NCBI GenBank assembly: GCA_947259505.1
Contig: CAMYLT010000006.1
Location: 1 to 41,854 of the forward strand
From: an uncultured Porticoccus sp.
GTDB lineage: Bacteria > Pseudomonadota > Gammaproteobacteria > Pseudomonadales > Porticoccaceae
Direction: 5' to 3'
DNA: 41,854 nt
This document shows positions 17,090 to 25,463 of the stretch, piece after piece. How positions within the stretch are numbered: the first letter of the stretch is position 1; the number at the start of each line of letters is the position of its first letter. A program made the translations under genes and the position numbers. The notes beneath the pieces are model-generated. The model was not told the origin of the DNA and made no database searches. It saw nothing but the letters and a program-made list of their open reading frames with translations.

Positions 17090-18256
17090 TTGGCTGATAA
17101 TCCCTTCGACAGCTTTGATGCCCGCCGTGTGCCCTCGCCCTGTTTTGTGGTGGACGAGGCCGCGGTGGAACGCAATCTGCAAATCCTCCACCGCGTGCAG
17201 CGCGAGAGCGGCGCCAAGGTGCTGGCGGCGCTGAAGGCGTTTTCCATGTGGAGTCTGGCGCCGCTGGAGGCGAAATACCTGTCCGGTACTTGTGCCAGCG
17301 GATTGAATGAGGCGCGTCTCGGTCGTGAGGAATACGGTGGCGAAGTGCATGTGTTTTCCGCCGCCTATACCGAGCACGATCTGGCGGAAATTCTCAAGAT
17401 AGCTGACCATGTGGTGTTCAACTCATTTGGCCAGTGGCAGCGTTTTCAGCCGCTGCTGCAGCAGGCTAAAAAGGAGCGGCCCCACTTAAAGTATGGGTTG
17501 CGCATCAATCCCCGCCACTCTGAGGGCGAGGTAGCCATTTACGACCCCTGCGCTCCTTGTTCGCGATTGGGTATTCCGCTGTCGCAGTTCGAGGGAAAGT
17601 CCCTTGAAGGCATCAGCGGCCTGCATTTTCACACCCTGTGTGAGCAGGATGTGGAACCCCTGAAGCGAACCCTCGCGGCGGTGGAAGCACAGTTCGGCGA
17701 CTTGCTGCATACCGTGGAATGGGTCAATTTCGGCGGTGGTCATCACATCACTCGTCCCGACTATCAGGTGGACGAGCTGATCGAGCTGGTAAAAACCTTT
17801 AGCACCAAATACAACGTGCAGGTATTCCTGGAGCCGGGTGAGGCGGTGGCCATTCATACTGGCGTGCTGGTGACGGAGGTACTTGATGTCACCTGGAATG
17901 ATATGGATTTGGCGATTCTCGACACCTCCGCCACCTGTCATATGCCGGATACCCTGGAAATGCCTTACCGCCCCCATGTGTTGGGCGCGGGTCAGCCTGG
18001 TGAAAAGTCCCACACGTACCGTCTCGGTGGCATGACCTGTCTGGCGGGGGATGTGATCGATGATTACAGCTTTGATCAGCCTTTGCAGGTTGGGCAGCGG
18101 CTGGTGTTTGACGACATGAGTCACTACACCATGGTGAAAACCAGCACCTTCAACGGTATCAACCTGCCCGCCATCGCCATTTGGAATTCCAATACAGACG
18201 AATTGCGTGTGGTGAAACAGTTTGGTTATGAGGACTTCAAACAGCGCCTGAGTTGA
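17090..18256 (+). CDS. nspC: Carboxynorspermidine decarboxylase
   Basis: A fold-III PLP decarboxylase of 388 residues. Lys49 in AALKAFSM binds PLP. GLHFHTLCEQ, FGGGHHIT, FLEPGEAVA and the catalytic-Cys-type region TSATCHMPD match NspC/CANSDC, which turns carboxyspermidine into spermidine. The TTG start is supported by GGAG at 17076-17079. Together with the preceding dehydrogenase it provides spermidine without S-adenosylmethionine decarboxylase. A terminator follows at 18283. Confidence 0.94.
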   Translation: MADNPFDSFDARRVPSPCFVVDEAAVERNLQILHRVQRESGAKVLAALKAFSMWSLAPLEAKYLSGTCASGLNEARLGREEYGGEVHVFSAAYTEHDLAEILKIADHVVFNSFGQWQRFQPLLQQAKKERPHLKYGLRINPRHSEGEVAIYDPCAPCSRLGIPLSQFEGKSLEGISGLHFHTLCEQDVEPLKRTLAAVEAQFGDLLHTVEWVNFGGGHHITRPDYQVDELIELVKTFSTKYNVQVFLEPGEAVAIHTGVLVTEVLDVTWNDMDLAILDTSATCHMPDTLEMPYRPHVLGAGQPGEKSHTYRLGGMTCLAGDVIDDYSFDQPLQVGQRLVFDDMSHYTMVKTSTFNGINLPAIAIWNSNTDELRVVKQFGYEDFKQRLS

Positions 18257-18282
18257 GGCTTTTTGTCAGGCCATATTTTGAG

Positions 18283-18320
18283 CAGCCCGGGGGTAATTCT
18301 CCGGGCTGTTTTGGTTTTGG
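18283..18320 (+). terminator. Rho-independent terminator of the speA-nspC operon
   Basis: CAGCCCGG at 18283-18290 pairs with CCGGGCTG at 18301-18308 around a ten-base loop, followed by TTTTGGTTTT. It starts 26 bp after the nspC stop. Confidence 0.85.
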
Positions 18321-18332
18321 GTTAATCGTAAT

Positions 18333-18382
18333 CATAGTGAGAATCAATGGTGTCAGTTGTTGCGTTTTGCTGTTGCTATGAT
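18333..18382 (+). promoter_or_regulatory. Putative Fur box and -10 element upstream of EncFtn-like gene
   Basis: Positions 18333-18351 match the 19-bp Fur consensus GATAATGATAATCATTATC at 12 of 19 positions, including the core TGAGAATCA. TATGAT at 18377-18382 matches a -10 box at five of six. No good -35 is visible; the Fur-like site covers roughly that region, which would suit iron repression. This was scored by hand only. Confidence 0.5.
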
Positions 18383-18434
18383 TACTTTTGATGAACGTGA
18401 ACGACATATAAAACCGCACATAGGGAGTTTTGTC

Positions 18435-18722
18435 ATGGCCAACGAAGGTTATCACGAACCTATAGAAGAACTGTCCAGCGAAACCCGTGACATGCACCGG
18501 GCGATCACCTCGCTGATGGAGGAGCTTGAGGCGGTGGACTGGTACAACCAGCGGGTAGACGCCTGTAAGGATCCGGAACTGAAGGCCATATTGGCCCACA
18601 ACCGCGATGAGGAGAAGGAGCACGCCTCCATGGTGCTGGAGTGGATACGCCGCCGCGATCCTGCCTTTGACCATGAATTGAGGGACTATCTGTTTACCGA
18701 CAAGTCCCTCAGCCACGACTGA
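18435..18722 (+). CDS. Encapsulated-ferritin-like protein (EncFtn family), orphan
   Basis: A 95-residue two-helix ferritin-like protein. The stretch MEELEAVDWYNQRVDA followed by AHNRDEEKEHA matches EncFtn, the half-ferritin iron oxidase normally packed inside encapsulin shells. Residues equivalent to the R. rubrum ferroxidase ligands are present: Glu30, Glu60 and His63, plus Trp36. The ATG at 18435 has AGGGAG at 18422-18427. The protein ends at LFTDKSLSHD without the usual C-terminal encapsulation peptide, and no encapsulin shell gene follows: the next gene is ubiD on the other strand, 22 bp away. A Fur-box-like site lies upstream. The family call is strong; free cytosolic activity is inference. 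Confidence 0.9.
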   Translation: MANEGYHEPIEELSSETRDMHRAITSLMEELEAVDWYNQRVDACKDPELKAILAHNRDEEKEHASMVLEWIRRRDPAFDHELRDYLFTDKSLSHD

Positions 18723-18744
18723 TCCTCGCGCAGGGCGAGAGCCG

Positions 18745-20214
18745 CTAGGTATCGATGCCCAGGGAATCCCACATTTCATCCACCCGCGCCTTGACCTGTG
18801 GGTCCATGGCGATGGGCTTGCCCCACTCGCGGTTGGTTTCGCCGGGAAACTTGTTGGTGGCATCAAAGCCGATCTTGGAGCCGAGGCCGGATACCGGCGA
18901 GGCAAAATCCAGGTAGTCGATCGGTGTGTTGTCGATGATCACTGTATCCCGGCGCGGGTCCATACGGGTGGTCATGGCCCAGATCACATCGTTCCAGTCC
19001 CGGGCATTCACATCGTCGTCGGTCACCACCACGAACTTGGTGTACATGAACTGGCGCAGGAAAGACCACACCCCCATCATCACCCGCTTGGCGTGGCCGG
19101 GATACTGCTTCTTCATGGTGACTACTGCCATGCGATAGGAGCAGCCTTCCGGCGGCAGGTAGAAGTCGACGATTTCCGGGAACTGCTTGCGCAAAATCGG
19201 CACGAACACTTCATTCAATGCGACCCCGAGAATGGCTGGTTCATCCGGTGGCCGTCCGGTGTAGGTGCTGTGGTAGATGGGGTTCTTGCGGTGGGTGATG
19301 CGCTCTACGGTAAACACCGGGAACTGATCTACCTCGTTGTAGTAACCGGTGTGGTCGCCAAATGGGCCCTCATCGGCCATCTCGCCGGGGTATAAGTGCC
19401 CCTCGAGAATAAACTCGGCGCTGGCCGGCACTTGTAAATCACTGCCCAGGCACTGTGTTACCTCGGTGCGCTCGCCGCGCAGCAGCCCAGCGAAGGCGTA
19501 TTCGGAAAGACTATCCGGCACCGGGGTCACCGCGCCGAGAATGGTGGCCGGATCGGCCCCCAGCGCCACCGCCACCGGGAAGGGCTTGCCGGGGTGCTGC
19601 TGTTGCCAGTCGCGGAAATCCAGCGCGCCGCCGCGGTGGGACAGCCAACGCATGATCAGTTTGTTTTTGCCTATCACCTGCTGGCGGTAGATACCGAGGT
19701 TCTGGCGCTCTTTCTCTGGACCACGGGTGATCACCAGTGGCCAGGTGACTAGCGGACCGGCATCTTCTGGCCAGCAGGTCTGTATCGGCAGCTTGCCGAG
19801 ATCCACCTGATCGCCCTCCAGCACCACCTGCTGGCAGGGGGCTTTCTTCACCAGTTTGGCCGGCATGTTGAGGATCGGTTTGAACTGGTGGCGTTTTTCC
19901 CACAGATCCTTCATGCCCTTGGGCGGTTCCGGTTCTTTCAAAAATGCCAGTAGTTCGCCGACTTCGCGCAGCGCTGAAATGTTCTCCTGACCCATGCCCA
20001 TGGCGACCCGCTCGGGGGTGCCGAACAGATTGCCGAGCACCGGGATATCAAAACCCTTGGGGTTTTCAAACAGCAGCGCTGGACCGCCCGCGCGCAGGGT
20101 GCGGTCGCAGATCTCCGTCATTTCCAGATAGGGGTCTACCTCGGCGCTGATGCGTTTCAACTCGCCGCGCTGTTCCAGAAAATCGATAAATTCCCGCAGG
20201 TCGGAGTGCTTCAT
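18745..20214 (-). CDS. ubiD: UbiD 4-hydroxy-3-polyprenylbenzoate decarboxylase
   Basis: UbiD removes the carboxyl group from 4-hydroxy-3-polyprenylbenzoate in ubiquinone synthesis, using prenylated FMN made by UbiX. The 489-residue product matches the family over its whole length, from [19 protein letters not shown] to the C-terminal [12 protein letters not shown]. The region [19 protein letters not shown] carries family acidic/His active-site motifs. The ATG at 20214 has AAGG upstream on its strand. It converges with the EncFtn-like gene. ubiX is not in the window. Confidence 0.96.
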   Translation of the reverse strand: MKHSDLREFIDFLEQRGELKRISAEVDPYLEMTEICDRTLRAGGPALLFENPKGFDIPVLGNLFGTPERVAMGMGQENISALREVGELLAFLKEPEPPKGMKDLWEKRHQFKPILNMPAKLVKKAPCQQVVLEGDQVDLGKLPIQTCWPEDAGPLVTWPLVITRGPEKERQNLGIYRQQVIGKNKLIMRWLSHRGGALDFRDWQQQHPGKPFPVAVALGADPATILGAVTPVPDSLSEYAFAGLLRGERTEVTQCLGSDLQVPASAEFILEGHLYPGEMADEGPFGDHTGYYNEVDQFPVFTVERITHRKNPIYHSTYTGRPPDEPAILGVALNEVFVPILRKQFPEIVDFYLPPEGCSYRMAVVTMKKQYPGHAKRVMMGVWSFLRQFMYTKFVVVTDDDVNARDWNDVIWAMTTRMDPRRDTVIIDNTPIDYLDFASPVSGLGSKIGFDATNKFPGETNREWGKPIAMDPQVKARVDEMWDSLGIDT

Positions 20215-20333
20215 GGGGTCGCCTTAATTCTGAGAGTGCCAAGTGTTACGGCATCGGGCGGTGAATGCAATATGGGTGTTTACACTGTGGCCGGACTGAT
20301 GCAAATGGTGGATATTGCGGTTACATTAACGCC

Positions 20334-20696
20334 ATGCCCTATTCCGTCCTGATCTCGGTGATCGCGCTGATTCATTTCGGCTTTGTAGTGTTTGTGATTG
20401 CCGGTGGCGTGTTGGCGTTTCGCTGGCCGAAGCCGATCTGGTGGCACCTGTCCTGTGCCTGTTACGGTGTGCTGATCATGATTGTCGGTTGGCAGTGCCC
20501 GCTGTCTGATGTGGAGGCCTGGCTGCGACGGCAGCGCGGTGAGTCGGTGGTGCCGGGGGAGTGGGCTTTTCTCGATCACTATGTCTGGCCACTGGTGGGC
20601 GTGCAGGGCACCGAGTGGTTTATTGCCGTGGCGCTGGTGATGGCGATTGTCGTGTTTAATTTCCGCGCCTATCGCGCGGTGTGGTTTCGGAGTTAG
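20334..20696 (+). CDS. DUF2784 membrane protein
   Basis: A 120-residue protein with about three membrane helices, opening with a hydrophobic helix (VLISVIALIHFGFVVFVIAG) and containing the family-like stretch IVGWQCPLSDVEAWLR with a central Cys. Function is unknown. The ATG at 20334 is the likeliest start, although its ribosome site is weak; an upstream in-frame start exists at 20265. Its stop lies two bases before the preferred start of the potassium channel gene, so the two are probably coupled. Confidence 0.8.
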   Translation: MPYSVLISVIALIHFGFVVFVIAGGVLAFRWPKPIWWHLSCACYGVLIMIVGWQCPLSDVEAWLRRQRGESVVPGEWAFLDHYVWPLVGVQGTEWFIAVALVMAIVVFNFRAYRAVWFRS

Positions 20697-20698
20697 CG

Positions 20699-21145
20699 GT
20701 GGAAGGTATAGGCAACATTTTTCTGTTCAACTGTGCGGTGATAGGCATCGCGGTTTTGATCCATTACGAGACGCTGTATCGTCTGGCGCTGCTGCTGCCG
20801 AAACTGGGCATCGCTCCGCGTTTCCGGGTGCTGTGTGGCATCCTCGGTGCGTTTCTCGCCCATGTGCTGGAAATCTGGCTGTTTGCCTTTGGCTACTACC
20901 TGCTGTTGTCGTGGGAAGGCATGGGTGAACTGGGGGGGAACTTCGATGGCTCACTGCTGGATTGCAGCTACTTTTCCTTCAGTAACTACACCTCCTTGGG
21001 TTACGGGGACATCGAGCCCTTTGGCCACATCCGCTTCCTGGCTGCCCTGGAAGCACTCACGGGCCTGATCATGATCGGTTGGACCGCGTCCTTCATGTAT
21101 ATCGAGATGCAGAAGTTCTGGGTAGCCGGTAAGGGCAGGCGCTAG
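20699..21145 (+). CDS. Small potassium-channel-like protein (Ion_trans_2)
   Basis: A 148-residue membrane protein with hydrophobic segments near residues 3-25 and 42-66, a pore loop carrying the K+ selectivity filter SLGYGDIEP, and a final helix (LEALTGLIMIGWTASFMYI). This is the two-helix pore architecture with one extra N-terminal helix and no visible ligand-binding (RCK) domain. The GTG at 20699 has CGGAG at 20688-20692; an alternative GTG at 20681 overlaps the DUF2784 gene. Gating and partner are unknown. It converges with purU. Confidence 0.82.
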   Translation: MEGIGNIFLFNCAVIGIAVLIHYETLYRLALLLPKLGIAPRFRVLCGILGAFLAHVLEIWLFAFGYYLLLSWEGMGELGGNFDGSLLDCSYFSFSNYTSLGYGDIEPFGHIRFLAALEALTGLIMIGWTASFMYIEMQKFWVAGKGRR

Positions 21146-21170
21146 CTCACCACCGGTATCCGCCCCGGGC

Positions 21171-22037
21171 TTACTCAAATACGATGGTCTTGTTGCCGTG
21201 CAGCAGCACCCGGTCTTCCAGGTGATAGCGCAGGCCCTTGGCGAGTACGGTTTTTTCCACATCCTTACCCTTGCGCACCAGATCTGGAATACTGTCGTGG
21301 TGGCTGATGCGTACCACATCCTGCTCGATGATCGGCCCGGCATCCAGATCGCTGGTGACGTAGTGGCAGGTGGCGCCTATCAGCTTCACACCCCGTTCCG
21401 CAGCCTGATGGTATGGTTTGGCGCCGACAAAAGCGGGCAGAAAACTGTGGTGGATATTGATGATCTGGCCGGGATGATTGGCGCAGAGCTCTGGCGGCAG
21501 GATTTGCATGTAGCGCGCCAGTACGATGACATCGGCTCGGCTCTGTTCGATCAGCCCCTCGACGGCGGTAAAGTGCTCTGCTTTGTTGGCCGGATCCACC
21601 GGGGTGTGGTGGTAGGGGATATTGTGCCAGGATACATAACTGCGCAGGTCGTCGTGGTTGGAAATGACGCAGGGAATATCGAATTCCATCTCACCGCTGC
21701 GCCAGCGGTACAACAGATCTGACAGGCAGTGTTCCTGTTTGCTGGCCATCAGCACCACCCGCTTTGGTACGCTGGTGTCGGTCAGTCGCCACTCCATGTC
21801 ATATAGCTCAGCCAAGGGCGTAAAGCGGGCAGTCAGCTCCTCCGGTCCATAGGGCAGAGAGTCTGCCGTGATGACCTGACGCATGAAAAACCAGTTGCTC
21901 TCCGGGTCGCGGTAGTAGTTGGCCTCTGTAAGTAGACCCCCTTCGTTGGCCAGAAAGGAACTCACCGCAGCCACCAGGCCAACGCGGTCGGGACAGGAGA
22001 CAATTAGGCGATAATTGTGGCTGGTCATGAAAGTCAT
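21171..22037 (-). CDS. purU: Formyltetrahydrofolate deformylase
   Basis: PurU hydrolyses 10-formyltetrahydrofolate to formate and tetrahydrofolate, balancing one-carbon pools and supplying formate to purine synthesis. The 288-residue product has an N-terminal ACT domain (LIVSCPDRVGLVAAVSSFL) and a formyltransferase domain. The catalytic Asn/His lie in IINIHHSFLPAF and the Asp in YVTSDLDAGPIIEQ. The start is ATG 22037 or ATG 22028, both with weak ribosome sites. The 92-bp gap to the next divergent gene serves both promoters. Confidence 0.94.
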   Translation of the reverse strand: MTFMTSHNYRLIVSCPDRVGLVAAVSSFLANEGGLLTEANYYRDPESNWFFMRQVITADSLPYGPEELTARFTPLAELYDMEWRLTDTSVPKRVVLMASKQEHCLSDLLYRWRSGEMEFDIPCVISNHDDLRSYVSWHNIPYHHTPVDPANKAEHFTAVEGLIEQSRADVIVLARYMQILPPELCANHPGQIINIHHSFLPAFVGAKPYHQAAERGVKLIGATCHYVTSDLDAGPIIEQDVVRISHHDSIPDLVRKGKDVEKTVLAKGLRYHLEDRVLLHGNKTIVFE

Positions 22038-22129
22038 TCGTCCATTGATGTGGGCAGAAGGTTGCTCGTGCTTGTAAAGACCGTGATTATACTGCGGTTT
22101 TGATCATCCGTTGTGCAAAGGGAGTTGAG

Positions 22130-22597
22130 ATGAATCTTCAGCAACTGCTAAAGACGATAGGGATGTCGGTCCTGCTGAGTGTTGTTCTTGGTAGCATGGT
22201 CGCCCAAGCCGAGATCTACACTTGGAAGGACGCCAGTGGCAAAGTGCATTTCAGTGACAAGAAGCCGGAGCATGGGCCTGTTGAGTCCGTTGAGATTCGG
22301 GTGAACACCATCATGTCGCCCAATATTTCTGACAGTGCTTTCCTCAGCGCCCGCGAGGCAGGGACGGTGGTGTTATACAGTGCTGAGTGGTGTGGTGTTT
22401 GTAAGAAAGCACGCCGTTATTTTCAGCAGCAGGGTATCCCCTTCAAAGAGTATGACATTGAAACCAGCCGCAAGGGTCGGCAGGATTTTGCCCGCCTGAA
22501 TGGTCGGGGGGTGCCAGTGATTCTGGTGGGAGACAAGCGGATGGATGGTTTCAGCGCAGGGCGTTTTCAAACCATGTACGAAGGTCAGCAGCGCTGA
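22130..22597 (+). CDS. Secreted DUF4124-glutaredoxin fusion protein
   Basis: A 155-residue protein. It has an N-terminal signal peptide (hydrophobic SVLLSVVLGSMVAQA, cleavage likely after AQA). Next is a DUF4124 segment (IYTWKDASGKVHFSDKKP), then a glutaredoxin-like fold with the redox motif WCGVC at about residues 88-92 and the cis-Pro loop GRGVPVILV. It is predicted to act in the periplasm, perhaps on disulfides. The ATG at 22130 has GGGAG about six bases before it. The downstream isochorismatase-like gene converges. Confidence 0.82.
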   Translation: MNLQQLLKTIGMSVLLSVVLGSMVAQAEIYTWKDASGKVHFSDKKPEHGPVESVEIRVNTIMSPNISDSAFLSAREAGTVVLYSAEWCGVCKKARRYFQQQGIPFKEYDIETSRKGRQDFARLNGRGVPVILVGDKRMDGFSAGRFQTMYEGQQR

Positions 22598-22603
22598 ACA
22601 GGC

Positions 22604-23140
22604 CTACTTAACCAGTTGCAATACGTCGCGGAACTGTGGGTGTTCGGCACTGCCCAGCCATTCAAAAATCACCATCTCTGTGGTCACCAGCTCCGCGCCA
22701 TGGGCCGCCATGCGTTGCAGTGCCGCGAGGCGGTTTTCCGGTAGGCGGGAACCGACGGCATCGCTGACCACATAAACTTTCTTCCCGGCATCCAGCAACC
22801 CCAGCACTGTCTGCATGACACAGACATGTGCTTCGCAGCCCGTTACCACCAGCTGTTCTCGCCCTGCCATTAGCTTTTTGGCATCTACCGCTCGACAGGC
22901 ATCGAACGTCATCTTTTGCATCACCGGCTCATTCATCTCGGCAGTGAGCTGGGGGTCGGTGTGGCCCAAACCGGCAGGATTCTGTTCGGTGAAAATACGC
23001 GGAATCTCCAATAATCGGGCAGCCTCGAGTAGTCGTACAGTATTGTCGATTACCTGCGCACCATTGGCGATGGCGGGCATCAGTCGGCTTTGGATATCGA
23101 TGGCTGCCAGGGCGCAGGTCGTGGGATCAATGGTCAACAT
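22604..23140 (-). CDS. Isochorismatase-like cysteine hydrolase
   Basis: A 178-residue YcaC-type member of the isochorismatase superfamily. The Asp-Lys-Cys triad is visible as Asp in LAAIDIQSRL, Lys in VMQKMTFDA and Cys in GCEAHVCVMQT, with the cis-peptide region before the Cys. The substrate is unknown. The ATG at 23140 overlaps the end of the tetR gene by 14 bp on the same strand, so the two are probably translated together under TetR control. Confidence 0.85.
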   Translation of the reverse strand: MLTIDPTTCALAAIDIQSRLMPAIANGAQVIDNTVRLLEAARLLEIPRIFTEQNPAGLGHTDPQLTAEMNEPVMQKMTFDACRAVDAKKLMAGREQLVVTGCEAHVCVMQTVLGLLDAGKKVYVVSDAVGSRLPENRLAALQRMAAHGAELVTTEMVIFEWLGSAEHPQFRDVLQLVK

Positions 23141-23774
23141 TGCCGTTTTCCTTCTCAATTTTCTTGGTCAGCGTGCTGGCAAAATCACTCATCATGGCTT
23201 CCACATTGACGCCAAAAATACGGATGCGACCGGTATGCGCCAGCAACAGTAAACCGGTGGCGTGAGCAAACAGGCTGACGGTCATTTCGCGGGCGCAGGA
23301 CTCTGTGGCGCCAAGTGCCATGGCGGCATCGGTGATGGGTTGCAGGCCTTTCTGCAATTGTTGATTGAGCATGGTGTCCCGTTCTTTACCGAGCCCATGG
23401 GGCTTCATGCCGCCGCGGAACAGGTAGAAGCCCAGATCCAGGTCGCCGGGGTTGTCGCGGTAGTAGTGGAAGAAGGCCATGGCGGCGGTGTGGAGTTTTT
23501 CTGCCGGAGAGCTGATCTGGTTGAGTGCCCGTTCTGTTTCCTGTTTCAGGTTATCCAGGGATCTGGAGAGCAGTTCCGCGTAAACGGCTTCCTTGGAGTC
23601 GAAGTGAAAGTACAGCGCCGCCGGGGTGTAACCCGCCGCCTTGGCTATAGCCCGCAGGCTGGCGCCTTCCAGTCCCTCTTCTTCAAACACCCGCCGGGCC
23701 GCCTCCAGGATGATATCCCGTTTCAGTTCATTGACAGCGGAGCGCCGTTTGGCGCTAGAGCTGTTGGCTGGCAT
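23127..23774 (-). CDS. TetR-family transcriptional regulator
   Basis: A 215-residue regulator with an N-terminal TetR helix-turn-helix (ILEAARRVFEEEGLEGASLR, then IAKAAGYTPAALYFHFDSKEA) and a divergent helical ligand-binding domain. It is divergently transcribed from the HpaB/AbfD-like gene across 86 bp, and a perfect inverted repeat lies in that promoter. The likeliest role is repression of both its own operon and the flavoenzyme gene. The ligand is unknown. Confidence 0.92.
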   Translation of the reverse strand: MPANSSSAKRRSAVNELKRDIILEAARRVFEEEGLEGASLRAIAKAAGYTPAALYFHFDSKEAVYAELLSRSLDNLKQETERALNQISSPAEKLHTAAMAFFHYYRDNPGDLDLGFYLFRGGMKPHGLGKERDTMLNQQLQKGLQPITDAAMALGATESCAREMTVSLFAHATGLLLLAHTGRIRIFGVNVEAMMSDFASTLTKKIEKENGNVDH

Positions 23775-23798
23775 GGCTGCGTTTCTCCGGGGTGTTAC

Positions 23799-23828
23799 TT
23801 GACAGAAAAATTCTAACAGCGTTAGATT
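23799..23828 (+). promoter_or_regulatory. Promoter with TetR-type operator
   Basis: TTGACA at 23799-23804 is a perfect -35 box. TAGATT at 23823-23828 is a fair -10 at a spacing of 18. Between and into the -10 lies TCTAAC-AGC-GTTAGA (23812-23826), a perfect 6-bp inverted repeat with a three-base centre. A repressor bound there would block transcription of the gene at 23861; it also lies within 60 bp of the tetR start. Confidence 0.7.
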
Positions 23829-23860
23829 ATTCGTACAAACGATCTTTTGAGGGTGTAATC

Positions 23861-25381
23861 ATGCTGATGTCCGCTGCGGAGTACCGCGAATCACTGCGCC
23901 GCTACCGGCCGAGGGTATTTATCAATGGCCGGCAAATCGACAGCGTGGCCGACGAGCCGTTGCTGGCCCCCGGTATTGCTGCGGTGGGTGTCACCTACGA
24001 TTTTGCCCGGAAATTACAGTATGCGGAATTGATGACGGCCACCCAAAGCACATCGGGGAAACTGGTCAACCGCATGCTCCACATCAATGAAGGCAGCAAC
24101 GATCTGTTGAACAAGCTTGAGGCGGTGCGGCTGGTCTGTGCCGAGTCTGGCTGTGCCCAGCGCTACCTGTCCCACGATGCCCTCAATGGCCTCTACCAGT
24201 CCACCTGGCTGACCGATGCCAACCATGGCACCGACTATCACCAGCGGTTTCTGGCCTACCTGCACGAGGTGCAGGAGCAGGATCTCACATTGGGGGTGGC
24301 GATGACCGATGCCAAGGGCGATCGCTCCTTGCGGCCGGGGCAGCAGGAAAATCCCGATGTCTATGTGCATATTGTGGAGCGGCGCGCGGATGGCATTGTC
24401 ATCAGCGGCACCAAGGCGATTGTTACCGGTGCGCCTTACATGCACGAGTTCCTGGTGATGCCCTGTCGCACCCATACCCCCGAGGATGCCGATTATGCCG
24501 TGGCCTGTGCGGTGCCGGTGGATGCGCCCGGCGTGACCATCATTGCCCGCCCCGCCGGGAGACCCGGCGAGAGCGCCGCCAAGTTCTCCGCCAAATACGG
24601 CCAGTCCACCGGAGTGGTGATATTCGAGAAGGTGTTTGTGCCCCACGAGCGGGTATTCCTGGCCGGCGAGTGTGAGGAGGGCGGTTTCCTCACCACCAGT
24701 TACGCCACCCACCACCGCCACTCCTGTATTGGTGCGCGGGCGGGATTTGGCGATCTGCTGATCGGTGCCGGCGCGCTGGTTACAGAAGCCAATGGCCTCG
24801 ATCCAGAGCGCCACGGCCATATTCGCGAGGCGATGGTAGAGCTAATTACTATCACCGAAAGCTTTTATGCCTGTGGTGTGGCGGCCTCGGTGTACTGCCA
24901 GGACGACCCGGCAGGTACGGTGATGCCGGATGCGGTGTTTAGCAACATCGGCAAGCTGCTGCTGGCCAACAAGATTTACGACATGCACAAGCTGGCTCAC
25001 TATGTTTCCGGCGGGATGATTGTGGCGTTGCCCGGCCCCGATGAGGATCACAATCCGGAGACGGCGGCGTCCCTGGCCGCAGTGCTTCGTGGTCGGCCAG
25101 ATATTCCGGCGGCCCAGCGATTGGAAGTGGCCCGCTTTATTGAAGATCTGACTGCGTCCAATCAGGGCGGTTGGTACTCGGTGATATCTCTCCATGGCGG
25201 TGGTTCCCCGGAAGCGATGAAGCGGGAGATCTGGCGCAACTATCCGGTGTATGAAAAACGCGAACTGGTGGAACGGCTGCTGGATCGCGGCGTGCTGGAT
25301 GAAGGCAAACGAACGTCACGTCAACCGGGCCGTTGCTGCGCCCGGGGTTGCCAGGCGCCGGAGTTGCCATCGACAAAATAG
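23861..25381 (+). CDS. HpaB/AbfD-superfamily flavoprotein (4-hydroxyphenylacetate 3-hydroxylase family)
   Basis: A 506-residue member of the 4-hydroxyphenylacetate 3-hydroxylase superfamily. Its stretches [34 protein letters not shown] and [16 protein letters not shown] resemble 4-hydroxybutyryl-CoA dehydratase (AbfD) more than HpaB. Of the four AbfD iron-sulfur ligands (Cys99, Cys103, His292, Cys299 as I recall), only two appear: Cys98 and His285. The others align with Tyr102 and Ala292. A [4Fe-4S] dehydratase mechanism is therefore unlikely, and flavin-dependent chemistry on an unknown substrate is more probable. The ATG at 23861 has GAGGG at 23849-23853. The last 25 residues are Arg/Cys-rich and overlie a GC-rich hairpin, suggesting a late stop or recent extension. 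It is controlled by the divergent TetR. Confidence 0.78.
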   Translation: MLMSAAEYRESLRRYRPRVFINGRQIDSVADEPLLAPGIAAVGVTYDFARKLQYAELMTATQSTSGKLVNRMLHINEGSNDLLNKLEAVRLVCAESGCAQRYLSHDALNGLYQSTWLTDANHGTDYHQRFLAYLHEVQEQDLTLGVAMTDAKGDRSLRPGQQENPDVYVHIVERRADGIVISGTKAIVTGAPYMHEFLVMPCRTHTPEDADYAVACAVPVDAPGVTIIARPAGRPGESAAKFSAKYGQSTGVVIFEKVFVPHERVFLAGECEEGGFLTTSYATHHRHSCIGARAGFGDLLIGAGALVTEANGLDPERHGHIREAMVELITITESFYACGVAASVYCQDDPAGTVMPDAVFSNIGKLLLANKIYDMHKLAHYVSGGMIVALPGPDEDHNPETAASLAAVLRGRPDIPAAQRLEVARFIEDLTASNQGGWYSVISLHGGGSPEAMKREIWRNYPVYEKRELVERLLDRGVLDEGKRTSRQPGRCCARGCQAPELPSTK

Positions 25382-25463
25382 GCCCCGTTGTCATGAGGTT
25401 ACATTGCAGCTCCTGCGGTTCTGCGGCATAGTACGCCGCAGTTCACAGCAGTCGGAAAACACC

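Noticed and set aside
18435..18722. Encapsulin nanocompartment operon
   Set aside because: Only the ferritin-like cargo is present; the genes on either side are nspC and ubiD, and no shell protein is encoded in the window.
23861..25381. Functional 4-hydroxybutyryl-CoA dehydratase (abfD)
   Set aside because: Only two of the four remembered cluster ligands align, and no other 4-hydroxybutyrate pathway gene is nearby.
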